Below, one piece after another: positions 32,489-44,854 of a stretch of DNA of 64,000 bases; position 1 is the stretch's first letter; the number at the start of each line of letters is the position of its first letter. The DNA lies in assembly GCF_002234675.1 (NCBI RefSeq), contig NC_019866.2, positions 14,599,261 to 14,663,260 of the forward strand, in the 5' to 3' direction. This stretch comes from Oryzias latipes (lineage: Eukaryota; Chordata; Actinopteri; Beloniformes; Adrianichthyidae). A program made the translations under genes and the position numbers. The notes under the pieces are model-generated. The model did not search any database and was not told the origin of the DNA. It saw nothing but the letters and a program-made list of their open reading frames with translations.

Positions 32489-35400
32489 ATGTCGAGGCGG
32501 AACAGGAACAGCCGTGCATGGCGATACGTTTGGGGTGGGATACGGCGGGACGCCGATGCCCGGGCTTTAGTCCTGGCCTCAGAAACCGAGGACTGGAATT
32601 ATGAACGCTTTGAGGTAAACATACATTTATTTAACAATCAGCTTTGTTTCGATTTCACTAATGACTGAGAAGCATACTGTAGCAGCAGTAAAACAACATT
32701 TAGCATTTAGACTTTAACTGGGTGACATTAAATTATTAGCAAACCTAAGTGGTTGGTAAGTAAAGAGATCATTTTGGAAGTGGAGTGACATTTTGTCAAC
32801 AGCACTGGAACAAATGTGCCACAGGCTTCTTGTCTCTTGTTTTTTGCTTCTCTTGGAACAGTGAACACTTGTTTATGTGACTGCTGCAGGCATTTAATAA
32901 AAGCTTCTGCTGTTTATTGCTTTAAGTTATTTTTTTTCCACTCAGGAAAAAAACAACAATAAACAATGGTGTGATTTATTTTCAGCACGACACTTTACTT
33001 GCCCCTAAGCTGTTTTTGTCTTGGCTAAAAAGGGTAAATGAGGGCATATCAGGTCTTAAATTGTTTTATTTTTTTATAAAACAGCCTTTTTTTAGTCATT
33101 TATCAATATTTTAATTAACAGCTACCACCAGTGGTATAACGGACAAAAGTTGAACTTGAAAACTCCATAAAGAGGTCTGCAGATCCCAAGTACATTTGTG
33201 CACACTTATGCCTTCAGCACTTTAATTTTTAATGGTAACACTACTAAAAGTATGCATAAATACTGTTTTCCATGTAACCGTTGTAATAGTAAAAAGTTGT
33301 CAAACTTTTTTTATATTTGGTTCAAAATTATGGAGGAATTAATCCTAGATGTTAAATTGGGAAAACTGCTGTTTTTAATTGATCCTGTGAAGGATTTACT
33401 TAACATATAAAATGATCCTGAATCATTAGGACACCAAATAGTATTTCATTTTTACACCTCGATGTATTGTGAACTCTCCATATGAAACATAAAAATGGTC
33501 TTTGGTTTGTGTCCCAGTACAGTGATTCCGATTCGGAGGCTGAGTTCTCACCTGTGATGCGTCTACCCGTTCCCAGTGCTGTGCCTGTCACAGGGGAGTC
33601 CTATTGTGGCTGTGATTCCCAGGCAGACAGCAGTTATAACCCTCGCCTCCGAGGGTTTCACCAAGTCAAGGACTGCCACTGCGGAGAAGACGACCAAGGT
33701 ACAACGCTCGTGGTTTTTTGTTTTAAATGAAATTGTAGGGGTTAGAGCTGGACGATATAGCCAAAAAAAATTCTCAGATTTTTTTGATTCCAAATTTAGT
33801 TTTTGATTTTAATTGATTTTTCCCCCCCTCCTTTTACTTTCTTTAACAAAAACTATTTTATCTTATTATTTATCTAATTTATCCTTGCCCTCTGGATTTG
33901 GCGTTTTCACACTGTCTATGAAATCTATAAAAAATATATTTTTTATATATTTATCTATTCATTGCTGAAAAACGCCCTGATGAGAGGCGGGGTTTCAGTC
34001 AGTCACCTGTATTGTGAATCAACTGTAAAGTCAAATTCTAACCTGCTGAGAAAAAAGGACCGATTTTCTAAATGGGGAGCAGATTGACAGGAAAAGCTCT
34101 TTCCCCCCCCCTCATTTTGCCTCCTGGTGATTCATTTTTCCATAATATCATGGAAAAAGCATCCTAACATTCTAATGTTTTGGACTCTTGTCATGATGAC
34201 AGTAAAGATGACTCTGTAATGTTACGAAGGCACTTCAAATAATAAAGCTCCATACAGAGTGCCTCTTATTATATTTATAGATATTTCATAAATGTTCTAT
34301 AAACTGATTATGTTATATTTATCTGCCACGTTTTAAAGTCTGCTCTGTGAAAATATAGTCTGACTTTAAACCGGTTTGTGATCACATGTAAGGCGACACA
34401 CTGAACAGCTTGTTAGCATAGCATCATAGCATCGTGGCATCAGTGTCTAACGACACCGCTGTCGCCAAATCAACCCTTTTTATAAAACTTTCTGTTGCTA
34501 CTGTAGGTCCAACAGGTTTATCCTCATGTTCTTTCTGGAACCCGGTAAAAACTGTCACATGTTCAGCCAAAACACGACACCGAGCCAATTAGCAGAAGTT
34601 ACGGTTGGTGGGGGGGCACTTCTCGCGCCGCATGCATTTGTTGTTTTTCTTTTTTTTTTAAATGTATTTAATTTATTCGGATTAATCAATGAATCGATTT
34701 ATATTCCTACAATCCAACCAGATCTATCTGTCTGATGCAAGTCAATAGAATTGAATCCAACTATATCATTATAAAATCACTTCAAAATGAAATCAATCAA
34801 ATATACTGATACTGGAAAATACCATTTGCATTGAGACACAGTAGGTTTATTTTTCCTATAATGTAAAAACGACTAAGTTCCTACACAGCGGACAACACGC
34901 ATGTGAGGGCAACAAAAAATGATCAATCCATCATTCCAGTTCACTTTGAATTCTGCAGACATGTGACCATACACTGTGGTTTGCTTGGACACATGTTTAA
35001 TTTACGCTTGATTATCTTGCAAGAAAATCTGAGAATCTTCACCTGGACTGTTCAGTAGCCAGGTATTTATCTCTGAGTCCCACTGCTCAAATTTTTGGCT
35101 TAAGATGTCCTGGATTGATTTTAGGTCAATGAGTCGGATTGTTCAAAATAAACCGATATCGACTATGACTTATATAAGAAACCACAAAATATGATATGAA
35201 TCAAATTATTGTCAAATGATTCGTTACACCGCTATCAAATAGGTTGTGTAGAAACAGTGCTTATTTACAGGTTTAGCTTTAAACCAGTTGCACATAAAAC
35301 AATCTCTATTTTCTGCGTAAATTGTTCTCCAAACCTTAAAGCAGCGATTATTCTGTCTGACAGTATGGTTTGTATCCTTGTGTTCTCCAGACTTTGACTG

Positions 35401-36506
35401 GGCTTGGGACGCCACCAGTCGATCAACAGCAACATTACTGAGCTGTGATAACCGCAAAGTCAACTTCCACTCCGAATACAGCTGTGGGACAGCGGCCATC
35501 CGGGGTTCAAAGGAGCTGGCTGAGGGGCAGCACTTCTGGGAAATAAAGATGACGTCCCCAGTTTACGGAACAGACATGGTAAACCTCTCATCCCTGTTGC
35601 TATACGTCTATTGGCTCTTTTTTTGACTCAGACGTGATGCAGTATGTGCACCTTTATACCTGTCAAGACAATTAAATGTTTTGGTTCTTTTGAAGACAAA
35701 TATACTAAAGAGAGAATGTCTCTCTGCACAGATGGTTGGGATTGGAACATCTGAAGTCAACCTGGACAAATACAGACACACATTCTGTAGCTTGCTGGGA
35801 AAAGATGCAGACAGTTGGGGTCTTTCTTATACTGGTAAGGTCAAGGTGTCACAGTAAGTTTTAGAAATTCAAACAGAAAAGGACGTGCCGTTGACGGCTG
35901 TTTTTCTAGGTCTGCTGCATCATAAAGGCGACAAGATGAACTTCTCCACCCGTTTCGGTCAAGGCTCCATCATTGGGGTTCACTTGGACACCTGGCACGG
36001 CACGCTCACGTTTTTCAAGAATCGAAAGTGTATAGGTTGGTGCAAAGTGTGGATAAAGTTCATTCTGTGGAAGAAGAAAAATCAGGTTGAAAGTGAATGC
36101 ATTTTTTCTTTTAGGTATAGCAGCTACAGAACTACAAAATAAGAGGTTTTATCCGATGGCCTGCTCCACGGCAGCCAAGAGCAGCATGAAGGTCATCCGA
36201 TCCTGCTCGGCACCCACCTCTTTACTCTACCTGTGCTGTGCTCGTCTTCGTCAGCTAGCGCCAGACTGTATAGATATCTTGGATGTGTTGCCACTGCCGC
36301 CAGGTCTTCGTCAGTTGCTCCACAACAAATTGGGTTGGGTACTGAGCCTAAGCAGCGGCTCCACAGAGGAAACCTCCGACGGGCCTGAGCGGCCCTCCAG
36401 TTTGCCCGGCCCCTCATCAGGTGGACCGTCCTTCTCTGAGAGTGACTCGGAGGGCTGTACGTCCGACGCCGAGGCCTGTCAGAGGAAAAGATGCCGCTGG
36501 ACGTGA
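32489..36506 (+). CDS. spsb3: SPSB3, SPRY domain and SOCS box protein 3
   Basis: Six coding exons are 32489-32614, 33518-33698, 35391-35578, 35732-35834, 35910-36035 and 36115-36506. Phases agree throughout, giving 371 residues (human about 355). The protein starts [11 protein letters not shown] and has an acidic [10 protein letters not shown] patch. It then shows the SPRY core: SATLLSC-like start, [68 protein letters not shown]-box region follows ([27 protein letters not shown]), then the conserved tail CQRKRCRWT. Family role: substrate receptor of Elongin B/C-Cullin E3 ubiquitin ligases. It begins about 1.7 kb downstream of the probable 5' UTR exon. No mutation was seen. Confidence 0.95.
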
Positions 36507-37588
36507 CTCCGTAGCGAACACTACCTCCTCTGGAAACACTGATAGACATCACTGCTGTCCCACAGCAGGTTAAGTGTTGCCTGCGTCCATCAAGCTTTGT
36601 TTTAACATCAGTATTCTTCGTGAGTCAAAAAGCAAAACAAGACCGATCAAGCAGAAAAAGTGTCACTGCGGGAAAACCGGAATCATGCCTGCATATTTTT
36701 TTTACTGTGAACTTTTCTCATGCCATTTAGACAGATCCACATTTGTCGTATAGTTAGTCTCTTGGTAAAATATGTGAAAATGTGTGATGCTATTTATAAA
36801 CGTACATGGTTTGCAGTCATTCCTGAACAAGGGTCAAGGACTTGCAGGAGTGTTACCTACTACATTGTAACACTGTTATCAAAGGCTAATATGGCAAACT
36901 TGCAGCAGCGGGTTCTTATTTTCTGTATGCAAATATGTGTTGTTCTAAACTCTATCAGTGTATGACCAAAATCATCTTTCACCGGGGTCTACGAAATTCT
37001 GATTGGTCGTGGAAGTTTGTAACAATTGACTCTGAAACGTTAACTGTTAGAAGAGCTTTCAGGACTCAGCAAGCTAACGCTTCCTTTTGTTTCTGTCAGA
37101 TTAGCATTTCTGATGAAGCTTCTCTTGTCTGCATCCCCCATCTTTGTTTAGTAGCTATTTTAATTCATGCAGCCATGGCATGCGGTCATTCTAGAGTCAC
37201 TTTTTTTGTTGCTGTTGCAATGTTTTATATACTTTCTTATTTTAAAGTGATTTTTCTATGCCAATAATTTTACCGTTAATCTCTTTTGTACTAATTTGTT
37301 TATGCATTTTTGTTGTTTTTTCTCATGGTGCGGTCACATTGTTTTTAGTTTTTCACAAAGGATATCCTTTTTTGTTGTTGCAGTAGTTGTTAAACAGCAC
37401 ATTTGTATAAATTGACTTTGATTTCACTCCGTCGTTTCGCATTATGCCGTTTTTGTTGTTAAGTGTTTTGACAAAATGTGGCTTTATGGCTGCAATATTT
37501 GTGAACTGGACTTTTCCAGATTTGTGTTTTATAACTTTCAAAAATGTGCTTTAATATTCATGTAAGTCACAATTCTGTAAAACCCATC

Positions 37589-37594
37589 AATAAA
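37589..37594 (+). terminator. spsb3: SPSB3 poly(A) signal
   Basis: AATAAA follows about 1.08 kb of open 3' UTR after the TGA at 36504-36506. A T-rich stretch comes just after it. The last gene feature before the transposon-rich interval ends here. Confidence 0.65.
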
Positions 37595-37901
37595 TCTCCT
37601 GATATCCAATTGTTTTTTTTAATTTTTAAAAAAAACAAATGTAATTTACCTGAGTGATTCAAATGGTTTAAGGACATTTAAATGAGTTTCAGTATTTCAG
37701 TTTGTTCTTGTTTTGTGTCAAAAAGAAACATTAAATGAGATTCCAGTGGACAGAGAAGCAATACTTAAAAATATATCTTTTAAGAAGTAAAATAAAAAAA
37801 AAGAACAGAAATAAGTAGGTAGCGGTAATACAAAAGGAATGTGTTTAAAAGGAGGAGAAAGTGACAAAAATAAATATGAGGGAAAATTGGTGTTCAACTA
37901 G

Positions 37902-38106
37902 CCCTTGCGCTATCCTAGGCACTTTTATATTGGGAGTGGGGTCATCTAGACCCACTAGACAGTGCGCTGAACCTTTTTTCTTCAATGATTTGTGATCTTC
38001 ACTGGTGTCCATGGATTACATTAATTCTTTCCCCCTTTTTCCACCTTTGTCGTGGTAGGAATAACACGTCAATGTGAGGGTGGGGTCATCTAAGATAGCA
38101 CAAGGG
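37902..38106 (+). mobile_element. piggyBac-like MITE, copy 2
   Basis: It has the same 205-bp family and orientation as the copy at 12316. The left tip is CCCTTGCGCTATCC and the right tip GATAGCACAAGGG. The flanking TTAA is lost on both sides (ctag left, tttt right), so the edges have mutated. It is the first repeat after the SPSB3 poly(A) signal. Confidence 0.8.
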
Positions 38107-38268
38107 TTTTAAACAGACCTGTTTCAGGCACCTATTTGTAAGGAGAGGGAGGTGTGGGAACCCGGACCTGGTTTTTCTTGCCCCTGCTCCATCAAAGATG
38201 CAACCTTCAACCCTGCAGTATATTTTAAAAACCACTAGGGGGAGCTCTGACCCTTTTTTGTTTTACAT

Positions 38269-38806
38269 CAGGGGTGTCCAAACGTTTTGCAAAGGACCAG
38301 ATTTTGAGGTGAAAATGTGTGAGGGCCAACCACTTGGCAGTTTTTTTTATTGAACCCTAAACATAAAATTAAATGCAAGTAATTTAATGAAAGTTGTGAT
38401 GCAATGGAATACTTTTCATTTCTTCACATAAAACAGAAACACATCTAAAGGCCAGATGACCAGAAATAAAATAAAAATGAAAGGTTATATATTATGTATG
38501 GTTAAATGCTCACCGTAAACAAAGAATTCACTTGTTCAGATGTAAAAACCACTGTGGTTTTAATCACAGAAACAAATAATCTGTTTTTCTCATTTGGCCC
38601 TTTAGGCTCTGAAGATCAAGTAGCCACAGGTTGTTGCCACAGGTTTACAATGGCTTATTTAGCCAACCACTATCGAGAAATCGTACACAGCTTGTAGAAA
38701 GTCCTTTGGTTCAAAAATAAGTGATTTTATAACAAGAGCCAGTGGACTGTTGGAAACCAGAATGAGCGCCGTTTTTGGCCCACAGGCCAGACTTTAGACA
38801 TGACTG
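38269..38806 (+). mobile_element. hAT-type non-autonomous transposon
   Basis: The left tip CAGGGGTGTCCAAACG and the right tip TTTAGACATGACTG are decayed inverted repeats of the familiar fish hAT ends. The inner part reads AAAGGACCAGATTTTGAGG...GTGAGGGCCAACC at the left and GGCCCACAGGCCAGAC at the right. An 8-bp target duplication is visible with one mismatch: ttttacat before and ctttacat after. No transposase is encoded. Confidence 0.75.
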
Positions 38807-40289
38807 CTTTACATTTACTGCATGCTCTGATCATTTGTTGACAGCTGGAAGATCAGAATGGTATAAAAAGATGTAACTTGTACTTTTTCTGTTTTTTCTG
38901 TAGATTGCATCTTTGCATAGCTTTCAGTTATGGTCTAACTATAATTAGGGTGAGCGTACTTTGGTCTTCTGTTACGGTTCTGTTACTGAAAATCGTGCTT
39001 CAGTCATTTCCTCCCACTCCGTACCTCTGGGACACCAGCTGAGGCAGTGAAACTTTGACCAAACCAAGAAAAGAAAGACTCAACTTTGCAGATGCAAAAT
39101 ACTTTTTTTTGTTTGCATGTCAGCAGATGTTCTGGCCTGTACTCATGTATTACTCACATGCATCAAAAACAATGCAACATTTAACATTTCATTTAACAAT
39201 GAAAAAGGAAAGATTGTATGCTGCAGATTTGTAGATTTAAAGTGATTTCTATTTTAGATAACCTATAATAGAAATATAATGTTACATAGACAACAACTGA
39301 ATACACTGTGAACAGGGTAAAGATGCTCTATTTGTCATTATTGCTGCTTCACTACACTGGAAAGAAATAATATTGAAATGTATGCTATTTATGACAAATA
39401 ATGGAAAACAAGCTAAAGCTCAGGGAAAGAAAATCTATAAAATATGTATGTACAAACATAAAAAATAAGCATAAGCCAAAGAGAAAAATGTGAGTGAAGA
39501 CTGAAACAGTAAAGCACATGCGTCAGCTGCAGTTCCAGTCAGTGTGTGTCAGTGTGTGCAGTGCAGTCTGGGTGCAGGGTAGGCATGGGCTGCTGGTGCT
39601 TCACCTGCTGCATTCTTGTGTATTTGAACAGGAAATTCGTAAATTTGCTATACCTTTTTTTCTTCAAAAGAAACGTTAAAAACCCATACAGAAAAAAAGT
39701 AATCATAGAATAGTTGTCTAAAAAAATAATATTAGATTTTTGTTATTAATAATAAAAAGTTTATTCATCTAATTTATTTTATGTATTTTTAAGTCATATT
39801 TCGCCTGAACGTCACTGACTGATTAATACAGATTTTTGCAACATGACTGATATTTTACGGAGATTGATGTTAGGGAGATTGTCGTTCAAAGCTCTTCATT
39901 TGAAATTACGTATATATAAGAAATATGCTGGGGTTGAATCCTTTAAAGTTCCACTCCAACTATATTTTTGTGTATTTTCAAGACATCTGAAAATCCTTGA
40001 GGGGTTATGAACATCATTATTTGCTTAATATCCAAGCACTTAAAAAGTTCACAACACCTTTTTTCATATGCAATTGATATTATTGTTGCATACAAGAATA
40101 AAGAAGAAAACTGATTCATTATAATTTTTGTGCAGGTCTGACATTCACAGTTTTGGTGAGCCTAGCCAAGATCAAGATGAGTAATTGTTTGCAACAAAGA
40201 TGTCTGTGTATAATTCATTTTCTCTTTTTGATAAATAACTTATAAAGTCTAAACTTGTTTCTTCATGAATGTTATTTTGTTAACGTTTC

Positions 40290-40438
40290 AGTCAGACAAC
40301 TCTTGCAGTAAGAAATATTTATTTCACATACTTAATTTTCACATTCTTAAGTTGGCATTCACATCTTTTTCGTTTGGCATAAGGCTCCGTTCAATACCAT
40401 GAGATAATTTTCCATAAATTTTCGGGTAACAAAACCCC
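40290..40438 (-). repeat. 149-bp direct repeat, distal copy (B2-like)
   Basis: It is nearly identical (about four differences) to 40639-40787, in the same orientation, 349 bp away. On the minus strand it lies at the far 3' end of the DIRS/Ngaro-type relic at 41038-41654 and holds AATAAA on that strand. Confidence 0.85.
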
Positions 40439-40638
40439 ACTTAACGGAGCCCGTAGGTGGAAGCCGGGGAGGAGGGAGGGGCGAAGAATGAGCGCTGAAG
40501 GTAAGAAAGAGAATGAACAGCTGCGCACCTGGGCTTAAATAGGACGCTGGCAGGTGAGTTAATTGACTGACCGCCCTAGGGTAGTAACCTGTAAAACACT
40601 GCTGAGTGTCTGCCCGAAATACGACAAGTCGCCATTTT

Positions 40639-40787
40639 AGTCAGACAACTCTTGCAGTAAGAAATATTTATTTCACATACTTAATTTTCACATTCTTAAG
40701 TTGGCATTCACATATTTTTCGTATGGCATAAGGCTCCGTTCAATTCCATGAGATAATTTTCCATAAACTTTCGGGTAACAAAACCCC
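40639..40787 (-). repeat. 149-bp direct repeat, proximal copy (B1-like)
   Basis: It is the partner of 40290-40438. On the minus strand the order is recombinase remnant, this copy, a 200-bp spacer (40439-40638), second copy. A match of the spacer to sequence upstream of the remnant was sought up to about 42000 and not found. Confidence 0.85.
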
Positions 40788-41037
40788 CAACACCAAGATC
40801 ATCCAAGAAGAAAAATGTGAATGTATAATCAGTGTGTAATAAGATGAGGTGTGTTTTCGGCGGCATCACATTTTCATTTCATTTCCAGGGATCCAGACTG
40901 CGACCAATTGGTCGCATTTTGCGACCAAAATTTGAGAGTGTGCGACTGAATTTTACATCCAGTCGCACATGTGCGACCAGTAAATTTGCCTCCCCCACCC
41001 TACGTATTTTTTATACATTAAATTTGGAAGGGGAACG

Positions 41038-41654
41038 TCAATGATCAATGAAATAATCTGAGACGCGAGCGCACACGCACGCAGATGGGCGAGCCTTCAA
41101 CAGGCCGTTGAGGAGAAGGCGAATGGCAGGGTGTCCAAGAAGATTCGTCTCTGAGGAGGACCAGCATCTCGTGTGGAATTGGATGGCAACTAGGCAGGAT
41201 TTGATGCTTTGCACTTGATACCGACGATTCTCAAATAAGTGTACAATGAAAGCGCAGGCTAGTGGTATCTTAATTGGCAAAGGGGGTGCATGAATACTAT
41301 CACAGAAAGAGCGATACGATATCCAGAATGATTCATAGGATTTAATGGTAGTTTTGGTCAGACCAAACCTCATGTATCCAGCGGCAGATACTAGTAATTC
41401 ATTCAGAGGAGAAAAATTTAATTGAGAATTTAATTTAGAATCTGCCGGAACGCAGGACAGGGGAGGCTGTGCGGCTTGGCAGTCGGACATAGAATTTTGA
41501 ATTCCTTAAATTTAAAGTGGGAGAGAGCGTTGGCAACCATGTTCACATGACCAGGAATAAAGGTAACTCGAAGAATGACATTACATCTGAACCTCACCGT
41601 AATGAAAAACATCCAGCAACTTGTTGCTTTATGCTGCTTCATGGTTTTAACCAC
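41038..41654 (-). pseudogene. DIRS/Ngaro-type retrotransposon relic: RNase H end and tyrosine recombinase N-part
   Basis: Two overlapping minus-strand frames are visible. 41654-41430 has an RNase H-like end (LRVTFIPGHVNMVANALSHF, the PGH-N-ADALS motif). 41490-41038 has a core-binding region of a tyrosine recombinase: TIKSYESFWISY, ACAFIVHLFENRRY, SIKSCLVAIQFH and GHPAIRLLLNGLLKARP. The catalytic half (R-H-R-Y residues) is missing and the upstream RT is absent, so it is a fragment. DIRS-order elements carry a recombinase in place of an integrase. Family identity is inferred from the motif order and from the flanking repeats. Confidence 0.65.
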
Positions 41655-41864
41655 GTTTTATATGAAGAATAAAAGTTAGCTTAGAGTCAAAAATAATGAA
41701 GCAAAATCCTTCACCACTGTTTCCTGATACAGGCGGCGCCATGTTGAAACCAGTCGACAGTCATTGGTCCGAGTGGTTCTTAGTCATCGTATCTTTGGTA
41801 ATGGCAACAGTGGTTGTCATAGATACTATGACTCAGTTTAGCTTCCACAGCTCTTTCCTATAAC

Positions 41865-42564
41865 TTATCATGTGACTCATCAGCTTCATTTCTCTGTTGT
41901 TTCCACAACTCTGCATGTCTATATTCTTCTTTAAAATGGGCACCAGAACATCTCATTATTCCTTAGAACTCCTCTCACCATTCAAGATCTGGTTTCTCTT
42001 CTCTGTTCCCTTTAATGAGTCATCCAATTGCAGGAGTGTGGGGGAAACAAATGTGGACTGAATCTTGCACCACTCAGACTGATAAGCCACTTGGATGAGC
42101 AGCAAAACATTTCTCTTTTAAGTCCAGTTGCTATGACTCAACTTCAAGACTTTTCCAAGATCTTATTAAATAGTCCAGTCAGACATTCTGCTGTCACCTC
42201 TCCTTAACACTTACTTACCTCTAAATTCAAAACCAACTGCATTTCCATTCTTTGTCCTTTACAACCACAAGGGGGCAAAATCCAATGCTTTGTATGTGAC
42301 AGTAGCATGTAGAGGGTTATGTCAGGAAGAGGATCTGACATTAAAACAAAGCCAGATCTAATGTCAATCACAAACTAATTTTTAACTTAATTTTGAACAA
42401 AGAAGACATGCAGAGCTGTAGAAATGAGTCGCACAATGAAGTTATAGGAATAAAGTCAGAAAAAAGCATTTGTGAGGAACAGGATGGATTCATGCATTAA
42501 AGAAATCCACATTTCACGTTCCATTTCCCCACTAAAGGACTTTCTTAATTCAATGAGAGGGTGG
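41865..42564 (+). repeat. Duplicated IGH-flanking block, copy A
   Basis: It is co-linear with 46764-47324 (shared AAATGGGCACCAGAACA, CAATCCAATGCTTT versus the related AAAATCCAATGCTTTG, GCAGAGCTGTAGAAA and AATTCAATGAGAGGGTGG). Copy A holds an extra stretch of about 165 bp (42005-42170) with GCCACTTGGATGAGCAGC, a dispersed fish repeat phrase also seen reversed near 27870. Confidence 0.8.
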
Positions 42565-43096
42565 AATCAATGAAATTTAATTAAGGGTTTTGTTTTCTTT
42601 ATTTGGTTGCCATGTGATGCAATTACAGAAAAAAACAATAATTTAACAATGTTGATTTTTGATTGATTTCAGAAAAGTGGACTATTATATTGTATTATTA
42701 TTTTACAAATTTTCTGACATACTAACATTAACATTTCCTAACTGCAGTTACAGCAAACATAAAGACAATTCAACAGAATCAAAAGAAGCATTACAGTTTA
42801 GAAAAGAGGACATTTCAGTTGTAATGGTTGCCACTACAGATTGGTTTCAGCACGTGATGATGAAGATTGAAAACTTGGTTATTTATTTAAAAGTTTTATT
42901 TAAATGAAACTTAGTCGTCATGTGATGTATTTGTCGTCACCCCATTGGTTGAACGGTACCAGCTGACAGGTGACAGCCAGGTGACAGGACGACACACCCT
43001 TTTTTGTAAGGAGACGCGGGAGCGCGGTGGGAAAAAGTGTACAGCTGACAGAGATGCAGACGCGGGGAGGAGCAAGTGATCACTCATACGGATTAC

Positions 43097-43157
43097 TACG
43101 GTGGCTGAGAGGTGCAAAACACATTTTAAGTGTGTCTTGAACCTCTCGACCGCCGTA
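43097..43157. repeat. 27-bp inverted repeat (hairpin) with 7-nt loop
   Basis: The left arm 43097-43123 and right arm 43131-43157 match at 22 of 27 positions, and two of the remaining pairs are G:U in the plus-strand RNA. The loop is TTTTAAG. It lies at the end of an unusually GC- and CpG-rich patch (42995-43160) in AT-rich intergenic DNA. No gene is attached. Confidence 0.75.
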
Positions 43158-43360
43158 CTTTCCCTATATAAAAATTTTTTTTGCAAATTCTTGATCAAAA
43201 CGTGCACTCCTTAGTAAACTCTACTAAAATTGTGTTTATTTTTGTCAATTGCTACAAGATAAAAAATGTTTTTAAATAAATGTATAAAGCAATGAAAATA
43301 TTGTTACCTGAAAATAGCAATAAATAAACTAAAACATTAGCAAACTGTGAAACAAGAAAG

Positions 43361-43544
43361 TCTTAGATGACCCCACCCTTACATTGACGTGTTCTCCCTA
43401 CCATGACAAAGGTGAAAAGATTTTGTGTAATCTATGGACACCAGTGAAGATCACAAATCATTGAAGAAAAAAGGTTCAGGACACTGTTTGGTGGGTCTAG
43501 ATGACCCAACTCCCAAAGTTAAAGTGCCTAGGATAGCACAAGGG
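43361..43544 (-). mobile_element. piggyBac-like MITE, copy 3 (5' tip lost)
   Basis: It is the reverse-oriented copy of the family at 12316. The plus-strand left end starts inside the element at CTTAGATGACC, so about 17 bp of the tip are missing. The other tip, GGATAGCACAAGGG, is kept and followed by ttac. Confidence 0.8.
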
Positions 43545-43550
43545 TTACAA

Positions 43551-43681
43551 TGACATCATGAGTGATGCATTCATGGTATGGGGATCTGTCCACACCAGAG
43601 ACCCCCCCTCTTCTATTCAAAGTAACCAGCCCGATTTCACTGCAACAACAACACTGTTCACTGAAAAGGCTGAGTCACTGG
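43551..43681. repeat. Duplicated block shared with 58277-58400
   Basis: Both hold GGATCTGTCCACACCAGAGA, ATTCAAAG.AACCAGCC and CACTGTTCA.TGAAAAGGCT in the same orientation. It is part of the duplicated DNA around the V cluster. Confidence 0.8.
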
Positions 43682-44079
43682 TGTGGAGAACAAGGGTGAC
43701 AATGAAATGTTAAAAACAAAAGGAAATGTAAGTAAAAGGACCAAAGACATTTGTAAAATCATTAAAAAAAAGATATAAAAGATATCACAAAAAAACGTTA
43801 TCCTGGATAAAACGCACAATACAAAAAAATAAAATAAAACATCTGACGACACCAAAAGAAAATTGAGCATAATTAGGAATAGGTTTTATAGACTCAAAAT
43901 TCAGGAGACCAGGAACTAAAACTATAATAAACTTAAACATGAGCAAATTATCAAACTGGAGAACAAAAACTGATAATAAATACATGAACAGATCAAACTT
44001 AAACCTGCTGTCACTATGACTGCAGCAACAGAGAAAACAAATCAGTAAATAAATAACATGATTTGTTCACAGTGACTTA

Positions 44080-44325
44080 GGGCTGAATGGTGGTGTAGTG
44101 GTTAGCACGCTCACCACACAACAAGCAGACACTGGTAGAGACACATAAAGGTCTCAGGTGGGACCTCAATGTGTGGAGCTTGCATGTTCTCCTTTGCATG
44201 TGTGGGTTTTCTTCCCACAGTCTAAAAACATGCTTCATAGATCAATTGGTCTCTCTATGTGTCCCTTGGTGTTTGTGTGACTCTGTGACAGGCTCTGGTG
44301 ACCCCCAAAAGGCAGATAGTGGGCT
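44080..44325 (+). mobile_element. tRNA-derived SINE-like repeat
   Basis: It begins with a pol III A-box-like TGGTGTAGTGGTTAGCACGC. It continues with phrases of an abundant teleost repeat: GTGTGGAGCTTGCATGTTCT, CTTCCCACAGTCTAAAAACA and GTGACAGGCTCTGGTGACCC. It is diverged and incomplete. Confidence 0.6.
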
Positions 44326-44854
44326 AAATGTGTTCATCCACACTTATCAAACATTTTGTTTAATAATAAACAATAAATCAACAATTATTTGAAACTAGAT
44401 AATTATTTAATTTATGAACTAATAAATGATCTTTGATGTATTTCACTGGAGAGGAAGTTATAGTGTACTGATGCTGACATCCTTGTAATATCCGAAACAC
44501 AAGTCTGTTTTAGAACTATCAGTTTTCAACTACAACGTGTTTTAATGTAGTTTCCCCAAAAAAGGAGGAGGTGTAGCTATCCACCTAAAAACAAACTGTG
44601 CATCCCAACATTTTGAATTTCTAGCACTAAAGCTTGAAATCTTCAAGGGTCAGCCCCTCACAATAGATTATAGTGAGACTCTCACCTCACTTTAAGACCA
44701 GATTTCAGAAGTAAATTTGACTGAGCTTTTTCTGGTGAGGGTTTGAACTTTGACTGGTTGTCTGTACTTTTTGATGGCTTAAAGTTTGTTTGTGATTTTT
44801 ATAATCTCTCCCAACTAACGGACAGTCCTTACCATGACCATCACCACACGACTA

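Noticed and set aside
41990-42170. Block with GCCACTTGGATGAGCAGC, related to 12650-12700 and 27865-27885
   Set aside because: It is a dispersed fish repeat phrase I cannot assign to a family with confidence. It is kept only as the insertion that distinguishes duplication copy A.
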